DNA of 64,000 nucleotides from Vesta saturnalis (lineage: Eukaryota > Arthropoda > Insecta > Coleoptera > Lampyridae). The notes beneath the pieces are model-generated. The model was not told the origin of the DNA. It saw nothing but the letters and a program-made list of their open reading frames with translations, and made no database searches. The translations under genes and the position numbers were made by a program. The stretch lies in the NCBI GenBank assembly GCA_036346205.1, contig JARFJB010000534.1:5461001-5525000 (forward strand), written 5' to 3'. Shown here in pieces: positions 1 to 11,900 of this stretch (position 1 is the first letter of the stretch; each line of letters starts with the position of its first letter).

Positions 1-1
1 C

Positions 2-1575
2 CCATGGTTGACGGAAAATAAAGTGACCTTACCAGTAGTACTTTTTGTTGATGGTCACAGCTCCCACTTGACATTTCCTCTCAGTGAATTTTGTTCTCAA
101 AACGGAATTATTTTGATTAGCCTTGTTCCTAATGCCGCACACATCATGCAATCCCTCGATGTGGCATTATTCAAACCATTAAAACTGGAGTGGAGGAAGG
201 CTGTCTTAGCCTGGAGATTAGAACATCAAGGAGGCAGGTTCAGAAAAGAAGGTTTTGCCCCGCTTTTAAAAAAAATTCTGGAAAATCTGAAAACCACTCT
301 AGATATTTTAAAGAATGGATTCAAATCATGTGGGTTGTGTCCTTTTGATCCAAATAATATTAAATTTGATAAATTTTGTCAAAAAATTAACAACTGTACT
401 CCTGTAGAAACAGCAATCGATAAAGAAGTAAACAAATGGAATGTCCAACATATTTTGGATTATTTTGAATTCAAAAATTCTGACAAATTACAAATTTTTC
501 AGAATATGGGTTCAGAATATACAGGTCCATTGGAAGATAAAGTTTGTTCATATTTTGGAAACATCAAGTTTCTTATAATAAAAATCAACAAGTGTCAGTT
601 ACAAATACTACTCAAGCACCTATTCTTATTACATTTTCCACAGATGAGATGGCAAACCCTACACACGATATCATGCAAACCGAACACTTTTCTGAAGCAC
701 CGATACTTATAACAGTACCAACAGATGACTCTCTAAGATCAAGCATAACCGATAAACCAAAAGAAGGGGATGTTTCACATCTAACTCTGAGCAGTTTTGA
801 TTCGTCTCTACTGAATGTGACAGCAGAGGATTTACATATAGATCTATTGTTAAATGAAGATGAAAATAATCAAAGGTTCTTAAACGACGGACTAGCAACT
901 CAAACGCTCGAACACAATACAGTAGTCCTTGTAGAAACCGAAAAATCACAATCCAAAGACAAGACACCAGATGTTGAAAAAAGAGAACAAATTGCAACTA
1001 AAGTGGTCGAAAAAGAATTAGAACCTAAAAATTTTAATATTAGTGAGGCATTTGAAACAACGCCGCTCAAAAGAATATCTGGCGAAGATAACGTTCCAAC
1101 GCCGTTTAAAAAAGCTTTATTTTGGCCATCTTCGGTAGCAAACAAAAAAGATATTAAACAACCGAAAGAAAAATTAGCGGCAGTAGCAACGTGCTCAAAA
1201 TGGCAAGACCACCAAAGAAGAAAACAAGAAAAGAAAGAGAAAGAAGATCGAAAATTAGCAAGAGCACTGAAGTGTAAGAAAGGAAAAGGGGAAATCGATA
1301 AAGAAAACAGACAAGAGAAACATTTAACAATTGGGGTTTGTGTAATAATTGGGTACCAAGGAGAATATTTTCTTGGGTTAATTATAAATACCCGAAAAGA
1401 CCTATATACAATCAAAGCAATGTCCAAGAGTGGAAAAGATTGGAAGTGGCCCAAGGAAGATGACATTTTGGACTATAAACCTAAAGACATTATGTGCGAT
1501 ATTGTTACACCAAAACAAATCAATAAACGTGGAGTATACGAAGTACCTGAAATGTCAAAATATTGTTCTGTATAA
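2..1575 (+). pseudogene. pogo/jerky-type DDE transposase, C-terminal half, frameshifted
   Basis: The reading frame is already open at the window edge, so the N-terminal DNA-binding part and first catalytic Asp lie outside. Residues about 10-20 read VVLFVDGHSSH and about 50 reads QSLDVALFKPLK, the second and third Asp motifs of pogo/Tigger/jerky transposases (DDE_1, Tc1/mariner superfamily). The first frame continues to 712, but the conserved part leaves it between about 540 and 600. The gene then continues one frame over, 544-1575, with the FKKALFWPS-type block and Lys/Glu-rich helix usual in jerky-like proteins and a C-terminal SH3/tudor-like segment with WKWP. A short internal duplication (APILIT twice) follows the shift. 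Cut-and-paste transposase relic; the frameshift could be an assembly indel because the second frame stays open for 340 codons. Confidence 0.75.
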
Positions 1576-2035
1576 ACAGTTTAATTAAGAGTTAAAGTTC
1601 TGTTTAATTTTTTTTTTATTATTTATGGATACATTCTTAGTTACCATATTTATATGATATTATAATTAAACCGTTAATACGCTTTTTTAAGAAGTTTTTT
1701 CTTTTTTCCAATTGTCGATAAATGGTGCCTACAGGTTGCGATAACTAGTCAACGACAATTTTTCGGTGTCGATAACTGGTGTATCTGAGGTGATTTATTT
1801 ATATAATCATTTTCTCAAAGAGGTTTAAAAAAACAACAATTTTTGCTTACCTAGGTGTTATATAAGGTCCAATGTATGTAAATATTATTAATAATAGGCC
1901 ATTCGAACTAGAATTATAATGTGGTTGTAGTTGAAGTATGAAGCTATTGACTGTAATGTCCATAGCTGGCGCATTTACCTTAATAACAGTAATTAGAATA
2001 TTATTTATTGGTCAGTTGAACAATGTTTTTTTTTA
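1576..2035. other. AT-rich spacer with GTCGATAA motif cluster
   Basis: No ORF. Between 1709 and 1781 there are three related copies of a GTCGATAA(A/C)TGGTG-like motif (1714, 1735, 1768) plus an inverted AACGACAATT at 1751. The spacer separates the jerky-type 3' end from the piggyBac 3' end, so the cluster may be subterminal sequence of the jerky element. No clean terminal repeat with a TA duplication was found. Confidence 0.35.
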
Positions 2036-3910
2036 CTAAACTGTATGGTATAAAATGAAACAGTTTTTACACAAAGGGATGTTGCACTGCTGACAGAGAG
2101 TCTTTGTTCTGGTTTGATTTTTGTATTCAGTACATCTTACACATCTTCTTCTGGTTGTTCCTTCAACTGGCAAATGTAATGAGACTTCACCATATAGCGT
2201 TCTCTTTTTTGAAGTAACACCTTTTCTTACATAATGTCTGGTTGTGTGGCTGGCTCCCTCTTCGAGCAACTCTTCAGACAACTTCACCAAAAATGGAAGA
2301 AACGGTATTTTTTCTCGTATAACTTGGTTGTACATTATCCAAGCATTTGCTGCTGCCATGTTCAATAGAGTGTAAAATACTTTCTTCCACCATTTGGCGG
2401 ATTTCCTATTATGACTATAAAGACCTATAATGTGATCTGTGCGATCAACACCTCTCATTATTTTCCTGTAGTAGACAATTTGTTCAGGGCAATCAACTTG
2501 TTTTGTTGAATCAGTTTTTGTTTTTTTCGAAATTTCCTTAGTGTTAGGGTAATGACAGTTACTTATCACAGAAACTTCTTTTGTGTCGTGCCATTTCACA
2601 TATAGCAAACCATCGGGAGAGGACAAAAACTTACATGCTCCTTTCTCTAGCTTTTTTTCTACAACAGGAACATTTACTCTATTTGTCATAACTGTTCCTA
2701 AAGCAGGATACCTTAGAGTTTGTAGCAGTCTCACACTAGTCAAAAAGCGATCGAAGCACAATACCACATCGTTGCTTTTATTGTTGATGCCAGTGAGTTG
2801 ACAACCCTTTCACCTAAAGTATCATCTGGAATAGCAGGTATCTTTACCTGTATAAATATTAAAATCGTAGGTGTGTCCTGCGGCACATCATAACGAAGCC
2901 ACATTTTTATGCCCCTTTTTGCAGGCTTTAGAGGCACATACTGTTTCAGTGATGACCCGCCTTTGAATTTTGTCATGGATTCGTCGATACTAGTTGTACT
3001 ATCCTTACGACATCGTTTCAGACAATCGACTAGCCTGTTGACGTAGTACGTTTTTGGTGCTTCCTCTGGTTTCTCTGGAGAGTTAAAATATAGTTTTGAA
3101 GCCAGCAATTGAAATCTATCTCGTGAGGTAACGTGTCTTATTGCTTCATTTCCCATAGACTTCTTAATACTCCAGTAATGTTTCAAGGCCGGAAGCTTAT
3201 TATAAGACATAATAAAGATTGTCCCTATAATTATTTGTAGTTCACCTTTATCTGTCATTTTATCAGACCTTTTTTTTACTCGATTGGAAATTTGTAGACG
3301 CTCATTTGTGTAATTTATAATGTTCAAATAGAGTGAATGCGGAAAAACTTTGTGAAAAGCTGCATAGGTGACATATTCCTAGTAATGTCTAATGCCAATT
3401 GACAATCTCTTTCAAGTGATAATTGCTTTGCTGGTGTGAATTGATTATTCAGTGTGTTCCATTGAACAACCTCTATAACCCTTTGTTCTTACCCTTGCCC
3501 TTTGTAATAGGCTCATCTCTTTGCAAATCTAAAGGTAAAGAGGCTGACTCAAATTCAGCTTCTATTTGTTCATTACCTATATTCTTATCTATATCTGAAC
3601 TATTTGAATTAGAAGAATTTACATCATCTTTATCTGACTCTTGTTTATAACTTTCATCAGAATCGGTATCTCAATCTCCATCGGAGGGTTCGTAATCGTC
3701 ACTAGAATCTCCAGAAAACGGTTCCGAAAGCTGCTCTTCAAGAAGCTGTTCCAATTTTTTGGAGAAAGGGGTTTGTTCATAAATGACCTGAAATACATTT
3801 TTATTACTACACAACCTTACAACACTACAGGTATACAGGTGTACCACTAAAAAACCCGGCTGATACAAATAAGTACCACAACAAGTATTTACGCAAAAAA
3901 AAACGTTCAT
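2036..3910 (-). pseudogene. piggyBac-like transposase, frameshifted
   Basis: Cut-and-paste transposase of the piggyBac superfamily (DDE_Tnp_1_7). In order on the minus strand: an acidic N-terminus (3910 to about 3480) rich in Asp/Glu/Ser, a linker (about 3480-3328) spread over more than one frame, the first catalytic region with SIDESMTKF (about 2980), the second with CFDRFLTS (about 2755), the third with RGVDRTDHIIGLY (about 2440), then a C-terminal Cys-rich domain (CVRC, CQQC, CKNC, 2140-2060) typical of piggyBac. All three catalytic Asp are visible. Breaks: a stop after the acidic block (3671), frame changes between 3500 and 3330, and a frame change near 2740-2767 just before the second Asp. 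The terminal repeat at 4206-4239 lies upstream of the N-terminus, so the orientation is consistent. Non-functional as assembled. Confidence 0.85.
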
Positions 3911-4205
3911 AATTTTGTCAAATTAATATTTACCTACTTCTAGATGCGGGTCGATCCATAGTAACCAAAGAATATTCACAATAACTCGAAAATAAGCACT
4001 ATTTAGTTGTTTATAAACGAAATAATACACTCTACATGCACGTGTCTAGTACACCAAACTGTAAACTGAAGCGATGTTGCCGAAGTACACAATTTTTCAC
4101 AATCCTCTGACCGTAAACTTGCCAACAATACCCAATATTACTGACTGGTACAATTCTCATCTAAATTTAACTAATATTTTATTTTTCAGGTAGTTTGAAA
4201 TTTCT
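3911..4205 (-). other. piggyBac 5' untranslated region
   Basis: Non-coding stretch between the transposase N-terminus and the left terminal repeat of the piggyBac element. No ORF or other feature was recognised in it. Confidence 0.4.
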
Positions 4206-4243
4206 CTGGTACTTATATGTACCAGTCGTCCCGAAAGGGTTAA
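4206..4243 (-). repeat. piggyBac terminal repeat plus TTAA target site
   Basis: Read on the minus strand the element starts CCCTTTCGGGACGACTGG directly next to TTAA (4240-4243), the required piggyBac target. The inner part forms a hairpin with arms CTGGTAC/GTACCAG around a 6-nt loop (4206-4225). I could not find the partner repeat downstream of the transposase (1576-2035), so that end is lost or diverged. Confidence 0.7.
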
Positions 4244-4448
4244 ATTTCTTATACGTATTTACGGCCTAAATTCTTTTGGTGCGTCTACGGGTTCAGAGGA
4301 GAAAATCTAATATTTTTCGGGCACCATAACTCAAAAAATTAAAATGTGAATATATTGAGTATATATTGAGTCTAGATCCTAGTTTATGTTGGCAGTGGAA
4401 AATTTGCGAAGTAAGGGGTAAGAGAGGGAAATGTGATTTTCTTTCATC

Positions 4449-4456
4449 CGTAGTAA
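4449..4456. repeat. hAT target-site duplication, left
   Basis: CGTAGTAA immediately before the left hAT end; an identical 8-mer follows the right end at 18069-18076. Eight bases is the standard hAT duplication length. Confidence 0.9.
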
Positions 4457-5424
4457 CATGGGCGTAGCCAGCTAAGGGCAGGGAGGGGCAACTGCCCCCC
4501 CCCCCTGGAAGAGCAAAAATAAATTAAATAATTTTTAAATTTTAATAAACAAAAAATTAAATCTAAAATATACATATTTTTCTGTTCTGCATATTTTTTT
4601 TGTTATCTGTTTTATATATTTTGTTTGTTGTTGTGGTCGTTTGGTTGCTTTTATGAAAATTTTAAAATTAATTAATAAGCTCTAATAAATAAAATAATTA
4701 ACGTGTCCTTTGTCACTAAAATACATTTCATCAGCAAAAAACAAAGCTGTTTGAAAAACTGACATAGTGCTAAATATATATTTATAGGGTTTTCGATCTA
4801 TGCATTTAATGCATTGGTGCACACCAGAATTGTCCCACCCAGAATTGGATAAAAACGAGTGTTCGATTTACTCTCAGGATACGTCAATTTTTAGTTTTCG
4901 ATTCAACCACTCAACAGTCGGACATTTTTGAGAAAAATGGTAAAAAAATTGTCACTTTTTTTTTGTTTTCATTTAACTACATTTTTTAATCCTATTAATT
5001 AATTAAAATAAATTTACTCAATAAGTAGTTTTAGTGTGAAATATTTTGAAACATTCAATACACAATCCTACATCAGAATCCGAAATAAATACTCTTATAA
5101 CGTACGTAAGAACTACACCAACAAGTTAAAACAAAAGTTGCCTGAACGAGACTCGGGATCGACAGTGTACGGAAAAATGCCACGCCCGAGTGCAGTTCGT
5201 GCAAAACTATCAAGTAGTTAAAACACAACTTGCTCCAAATCCTAACAATATTTTTTGCAACAACTATTGAGTTGGTGTTTAAGTGCTCTTGTCTAGCGAC
5301 AGTGTCCTATTTAATAGTGTAACGAAACGCCACTGGTTTTCTTGGAGAAAAATAGAGATACAAGTGAGGAATATACGGGAACCGGCGATGCGAATGTTCT
5401 GGCAATTTCTAGGCTCAAAAAGGG

Positions 5425-5433
5425 TATATAAAA
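5425..5433 (+). promoter_or_regulatory. TATA box, probable hAT transposase promoter
   Basis: TATATAAAA inside the hAT left arm, about 295 bases upstream of the first-exon ATG at 5722. An Inr-like repeated ACAGTACAGT tract begins about 30 bases downstream (near 5457), the expected spacing for a TATA-driven start. Inferred from position and sequence only. Confidence 0.45.
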
Positions 5434-5969
5434 TTGCCTATCCGGCGCGAAAACCGACAGTACAGTACAGTACATAGTGCAGGATACGAAGTTGCATACG
5501 GCGAATAGAAAGCGAGGCGCGAGATTTAAAAGCGGAATAGTTAAAAAGTGTTGAGAAAGTGAATATTTGTGTTGTTTTGTTAACTTTATTGGTTTTAAAT
5601 AAAGTTGGTGTGAATAGTTATCACTTATCAGTGTTAAATTATTGCCTGAGAAACAAGAGGGAAAATCCGTAACAATAGTTTTACGACAGAATAAAGAGAC
5701 AGAAATCACAGAAAAGACAATATGGATATAAGAAATTTGTTACAAAAAGGTAAGTTAAGTAATTTCAGTAGAAAATTAAATTTTTAATTAAAACTTTAGA
5801 GTCATTCCATTAGAAATGGTCCAAAAATTTGAAAATTGGTTGCTCGACCAGCACCAAATAAAACAAAACTACCATGTAATGATAGCTGATAATGTAGATA
5901 TGTTATATCCGATGTTAATTTTTGTTCAAAATTATTTGTATCGCAACGTTTGGAAAAAAATTCAATTGC

Positions 5970-5973
5970 AGCC
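5970..5973. repeat. gypsy target-site duplication, left
   Basis: AGCC directly before the left LTR; the same four bases follow the right LTR at 15202-15205. This fixes the LTR outer ends. Confidence 0.75.
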
Positions 5974-7894
5974 TATTACTTATACTTTTTTTTCTAATCC
6001 TCTAAGCATTAACACTAATTTAAAGACGGTACAATATTGCCTTATACAAGAGACAAACCACAGACAGGCAGGCTTAACAATGCTAAGAATGGGGCGATAT
6101 GAATTGTCCGCTAGCTCCTAGATCGCAGTCGGAGAGGGCGTGCGGTCCTTTTCGATAAGGAAAATTTTAGGATGTTAAAATTGGGGCGCCACTGACTCAC
6201 TATTATACTCGCCCACCCTTGAGCCAGCAAGGGCTGAAGGTCGAAGCTCACGATCCCAATAGCCGTTCTTACCTGTCGTCAATCGGCAACTGATTGCACT
6301 CGTATATGAACTTACATGCTTAAACCGATAATTAAACAATCATTTAACACCATTAATCAATTAAATTTATTTATAAACACAAACACCAAGATCCGGTAAT
6401 CCCAAAACCAATTTAATTTTTACAACGATGGGACAATTCACGCTAAAGTCCAATTACAAATGATACAAAATTCTTTACAAAAATACACAAAGATAAATTA
6501 GTTGTAGTTATACATATATATCTTATCAGCCGCCTTGTACGTACAAGTTACAACTCGACTTCTGTAACTAAAATGGATGCTATCTGCAACTTCTCGCTTT
6601 ATTTACGTTATTATAATCGATTCTGCAAAATAACTTGCGAGATCTTTAATTAATGATTAAACTTTACAATCCGGCAACACTGCTTTTAGATGTTATATTG
6701 CAGACAACATTGCTAACCTTTTATTTTGTTTTATACAACAATTATTACTATGACTACAATAAAAATAATAAAACGGTGCTGGTTTATTGGGTTTACACTG
6801 CTTTGTTTTGTTCATTAAACTGCATGAAATCTTAATTTAGCTAGGATGAATTTTAATTTTATTATTTATTATGCATGCGTTTCTAACCTTACAAATTTTG
6901 CTTTATCACTGGGTGTTTTTTTTGTTTGCTTTACTAAAACTGAGTGAAATTTGAGTTGCACAGCTTGATGTAGGTATGACAGAAACAGTTTCCACACTTA
7001 TAATTCTCGACGAAAGGATTCTAATTTTGTAATTTCATAAATATTGAAACGGCCAATAATAATGCTTGCATTGAATGAAAGCAGTACTCAGACGATAATG
7101 TAAGTATGAATCAACTATTCATCGGTAAACATGTATTCCTTATTGCAGCATGTACACGACAATAGACCTTACACACAATAAAGGCACTGATTGTACTTCC
7201 CTGATTACGACACTAACCTGCACAACTGTTGCGTTTGGTAACACTTCTACCGGTCTTCCAAGTCTCTGAATGACCCTCAATAACGAATGCTCGTACAATT
7301 CTGGAATAACCAGCTCGCACCGAAATTGTAACTCGATATTGCGTTGGTGATTGCAATTTGCGATTAATAATAAAACTCGATAAGGAAAAGAAACCCTTCT
7401 TCGAAGGGTTTCAGAGATAAAGCTGATGTAGGATATTGTTAACTTTCTTTTTTTATCCTCCTAAGGAGTGCACGAATTGAAATTAAATCAAATTATTGAA
7501 CGGTAATCTTCCAAATCGTGTTATGAGTGTATGGACTTGATCCCTTATATAAAAAGGTAGCGGTTCACTGGTTAATTGCCCAATACACCTTGTTAACAAA
7601 AATTTTATCGAAAATCTCAAGATGGCCGACGAAGGAAGAAGATAAAGAAAAAAGGTCACCAAAACTATTCAAAATTTTTCATTATCAGTAGATAATGTTT
7701 AAATTTGTGAAGTGGTGGAAAGAATGTTAAAAGATGCAGATTCCTTTATTTAATTACAGAAACCTGTATAGTTCATTGAAGTAGAAATCTGATTTTTGTT
7801 AATGATTTGTTTCTCCATAAGATGATGCTACTAACTCATAAAATTATAATTTATATTTTGAATGGGTGTTTATGTGGTAATTTAAAACGTAACA
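5974..7894 (-). repeat. gypsy 3' LTR (left copy)
   Basis: 1921 bp. On the minus strand it begins TGTTACG and ends GTAATA, so the ends form an imperfect inverted repeat (TGTTAC/GTAATA) rather than the usual TG...CA. A TATATAAGGG TATA box lies at 7543-7552 on the minus strand. Differences from the other LTR are mainly single-base indels, many in homopolymers. Confidence 0.88.
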
Positions 7895-7908
7895 ACTCTC
7901 CCTCAGTT
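7895..7908 (-). promoter_or_regulatory. polypurine tract of gypsy element
   Basis: On the minus strand AACTGAGGGAGAGT directly abuts the 3' LTR start TGTTACG. It would prime plus-strand DNA synthesis. Confidence 0.65.
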
Positions 7909-8665
7909 GGAGAAGTGAAAATTTCCGTAAATTTACACGAATTCTTCACACGTTGTCAAGCGGCAAAACGGAATGAAACTAGTGATGCAAAAGGAAAGAA
8001 AAGGGAAGGAGTGACGGGAAATTGGGCTACCCCAGGACACAAACCCTTAACATTGTTTCCCATATGAAGAGAAACGAAAGGTAGCGACTAAAATGCGCAA
8101 GGGACGAAACAAAGTAACACAGCACAAGAGACGAGCAGTAAAACTTATAGAACCCTAAAAGAGCGTCCTATGGGAAGGCAAAACGTAAAACATAACGCAA
8201 AGGGAGCAAGGTGAAGTTGTTCGTGTTCTAGTATAGTGAAGCCGTACTAGAGCAAAAGTGCTGCAACACACCCAACCATCCAACCTAACAATACAGAGGT
8301 TCTGCTATTACAAAAATTAAGCAAGACGGCTATTCTCAATTAATCCGTCATAAACGAGATCAACCCTCACGATAACATACTGGTCTACACTCAGACTCAA
8401 AACAATGTCGATACGGTACGACCTATAATCGCATAAAGAGAGCTGAACAATTCTATCAACTTCCTATTAATCCAACTCCACCAGTTGTGTTCTTACAACT
8501 GAGCTAAAACTATGGAACGTCGATAGTATCGAAAAATATTCAAACTTAAAACTAATGGACAATACTGTAACGGAGAAATCAGTAAACAATATTTGAAATA
8601 TTTCGCAAGCCGTAGGCGAGATCCGGTAATCAAAGCACTAACGTAACGGTACATCAATCGAAAGC
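7909..8665 (-). other. gypsy internal non-coding region downstream of pol
   Basis: About 750 bases between the integrase stop and the purine tract. No envelope-like or other convincing ORF was recognised on the minus strand; small plus-strand ORFs here look spurious. Confidence 0.5.
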
Positions 8666-11600
8666 TCACATGTCGTCAGGAGGATGTAGCTTTAGATCCT
8701 TAACATGCCAGATACCTTTAGGATTCCCATTTCCGTCGGTAAGTTCATATGCCAAAGTTGATAGTTTACGTGAAATTACAAATGGGCCAATAAATTTGGG
8801 TGCTAATTTAGCCGTAAAATGTTTTGTGGCATCCGATAGCGCAAAATTACGGTGATAAACGTGCTGCCCTACAGTATATTCGACGGGACGTCGACGAAGA
8901 TCATAACGATGTTTCGCTCTAGCATGAGCGGCGGCAAGTCGTTTACGGATATCGCTAAAAGCTTGTCAAAGTTTTGGACGGTAGGTATAGGGAGTTTATT
9001 GGTCTCAACGGAATTGGGTGGTTCGATATTATGTGGCTTATATTCGTCTCCAGAAAGATATGCTCTCTACCAAAATTAGCAAAGAAAGGCGTTACTCCGA
9101 TAGTTTCATGGGTCGACGTGCGAATTGCACAAGCAACCTTAGGCAAAAGGCGGTCCCATTTGCGGTGGTTTTCCGTAACGTAAGCGGACAACATGGTCTT
9201 TAATACACGATTAACCCTTTCGACTGGATTATTCTGGGGATGATACACAGCATTGTACAAAATTTTTATTTTATAATTACTACACAACGAAGTAAACTCA
9301 CGAGACTTGAACTGCGTTCCATTATCGCAAACTATAAATTCGGGACAACCATAGACTAAAATTACCTGGTCTTCTATTAAACGTACAATAGACGTAGCGG
9401 TAGCTGCTCGAAGCGGGAAGAATAAAACGTACTTACTAAAATAATCGGAAATTACTAGAATATAGGTATAACCCTGAGATGAACGAGGTAACGGTCCACA
9501 TAGATCAACGCAAATCATACGCCATGGTTTCGTTATATCCGGACGTTTTCCCATGAGACCTTGTGGTCTTTGACTAGGAACTTTCGTTTGCAAGCAAATA
9601 GTACAATGGCCTACGTGACGAGTTACATCGGCCCTCATTTTGGCCAATAATATTTAGCTTTAAGACGTTCATAAGTTTTGAACACGCCAGGGTGGCAAGC
9701 AGCAGTAGAGTCATGACACTGGCGCAAGATATTGTTACGTTCGCGTTTTGGAACAACTAATTTCCATACATCTTGGATTTCACGAAGTTCGGGATATTTA
9801 CACTTAACATACTTAAACAACGAGTTGTCCTCAACACGCCACTGAGGATATCTCAAGGATTTGCTTTAACTAAACGACACATTTTGAATACCAACGATCG
9901 GGATTTGCATTATCGATAATCGAGATTGGCGAGATTTCCGGTACGGAACGAGACAGAAAATCAGGCACGACATGCTCTTTGCCCTTCCTGTGTAAAATTT
10001 CGTAATCGAATGGTTGTAAACGTAAAGCCCAACGGTCTAAACGTCCAGTAGGATCTTTTAAATTATCAAGCCACAGCAATGAATGGTGATCGGTAACAAT
10101 CGTGAAATGTACGCCCTCAAGATAGTGTCTAAGTTTCTCCACGGAAAACAATACAGCTAAACATTCACGCTCCGTCGTAGTAAATTTACGTTCGGTTTTG
10201 GTCAAAGATCGAGAAAGATAACAGATCACTTTTTCGCCGTCGTCAAACTGTTGGGTAAGTACGGCACCAATTCCGTACGCAGAGGCATCTGTCTGGAGAA
10301 CAAAGGGTCGCGTAAAATCGGGACAAGTTAGAATAGGAGCGGTAACCAACATCTCCTTGATGGTTTGGAAGGATTCCTCACAGGCATTCGTCCAGCACCA
10401 AGATTTATTTTTCTTAGTGAGTTCGGTAAGAGGAGAAATTACTGACGAAAAATCTTTACAAAAACGGCGATACCAACTAGCCATACCAATAAAGCGTCTC
10501 ACTTCAACTGCATTCTTCGGCACCCTAACGTTGAGAATGGCCTGCACCTTATCAGGATCAACCCTAAGTCCATTCTTATCCACAACATAACCAAGGTACT
10601 TCAACTCCGCACGGCAAAAGTGACATTTATCACGACTCACAGTTAAACCAGCGGCAATTAAACGGTCTAAAACGAAACCGAGGACTCGAAGATGTGTTTC
10701 GAAATCAGGAGTGCACACAATAATATCGTCCAAATAAACATGAACATATGGTTCCAGATCGGCACCTAATACTTTGTCTATTAAACGCTGAAAAGTAGCG
10801 GGAGCATTCGTTAAACCGAAAGGTAAGCGCTTGAACTGATAAAGTCCGTGGCCGGGGATGGTAAAAGCGGTGTATTCCCGAGCAGACTGCTTTACGCCAA
10901 CCTGCCAATAGGCAGAACGGATGTCAAGGGAACTTAACTACTTAGCATCGCGTAAACGATCTAGAATTGCTGATATATAAGGAATCGGATACGCGTCTTT
11001 CTTCATGACCTGATTTAATTTGCGATAGTCAACACAAAAGCGATAAGTACCGTCACGTTTTGGTACTAGCAAAATTGGACTACTCCACGATGAGGTAGAT
11101 GGTTCAATAACGCCTTGGTCTAACATTTTTTGCAATTCGGCGTCGATAATAGTTTGTATTGCCGGAGATACGGGATAGTAGCGTTGTTTTATCGGTTCAG
11201 AATCCGAAATAATGTCGTGTTCAACAACTGAAGCGAAACCTAACTTATCACCCATTAGGACAAATTTCGAGTCTAAGAGAGTCTTTAGTAATCGATTCTG
11301 ACCATCCATGAGGTCAGATTGGCTTTCAATAGCGCCAACACAAGAAACAGTAACAGATTTGGTAAAATTCCAAGAATCATGTTTTAAATTCGGTACAACA
11401 CCCATAGATCTCCAAAAGTCTAACCCTAAAATTAAAGGAACGGATAACTCCGGTATAACCACAACCTTTAGTAAAATACAACGCCCCTCTAAAGTAAAGG
11501 GTACGTTAACGATACCTAAGGATTTGCAACTTTGACCGTTAGCCACAGTAATTATAGGCATATCGCTGTAGTCTAACTCGAGACCTAAATTTTTCAAAAA

Positions 11601-11900
11601 ATTCCAACCTTGGGGCCCAACTACAGTTCGTGAAGCACCGGAATCTAGAAGTCCGTAAATACTACAACCTAAGACGTCAACACAAAGATACGGACGCTGA
11701 TCGCCCTCAGCATGAGCTAAAATGAAATCAATTAAAATTCGATTTCGTCGGAGTTTCTCATCGGATGCGGTAGAACCACTAATTTCGATAGTCGAGATTT
11801 GTGACAAAACAGGGCAACAGCTCGACTTAACGGTTGGCCCGTCGACCGTTTCGACCAAGAACACTTTGGGCAAGTTCGTACGGTGAATCCGCTTTACCAC
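8666..11900 (-). pseudogene. pol: gypsy pol: protease, RT, RNase H, integrase
   Basis: Minus-strand polyprotein. Protease LLDSGASRTVV near 11640; RT with SSPILLVPKRDG (11090), a FGLTNAPATFQRL block (10830) and YLDDIIV catalytic motif (10735); RNase H ending DFLSRS (about 9955); integrase with the HHCC zinc region (9730-9590), DDE residues in ICVDLCGP, VCDNGTQF and NNPVERVN, and a C-terminal GPF-type module KFIGPFVISRKL ending in a TGA at 8666. Breaks: in-frame TAG at 10938-10940 between RT fingers and palm; a shift just after the RNase H end (near 9870) and a compensating one near 9640; another near 8960 before the integrase C-terminus. Apart from the TAG, every lesion is a one-base shift, so an intact source copy, or an intact copy hidden by indel errors, is plausible. 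Confidence 0.88.

Noticed and set aside
6653..6835. 60-codon ORF duplicated at 13961-14143
   Set aside because: Part of the gypsy LTR pair; the duplication reflects the LTRs and not a conserved gene.
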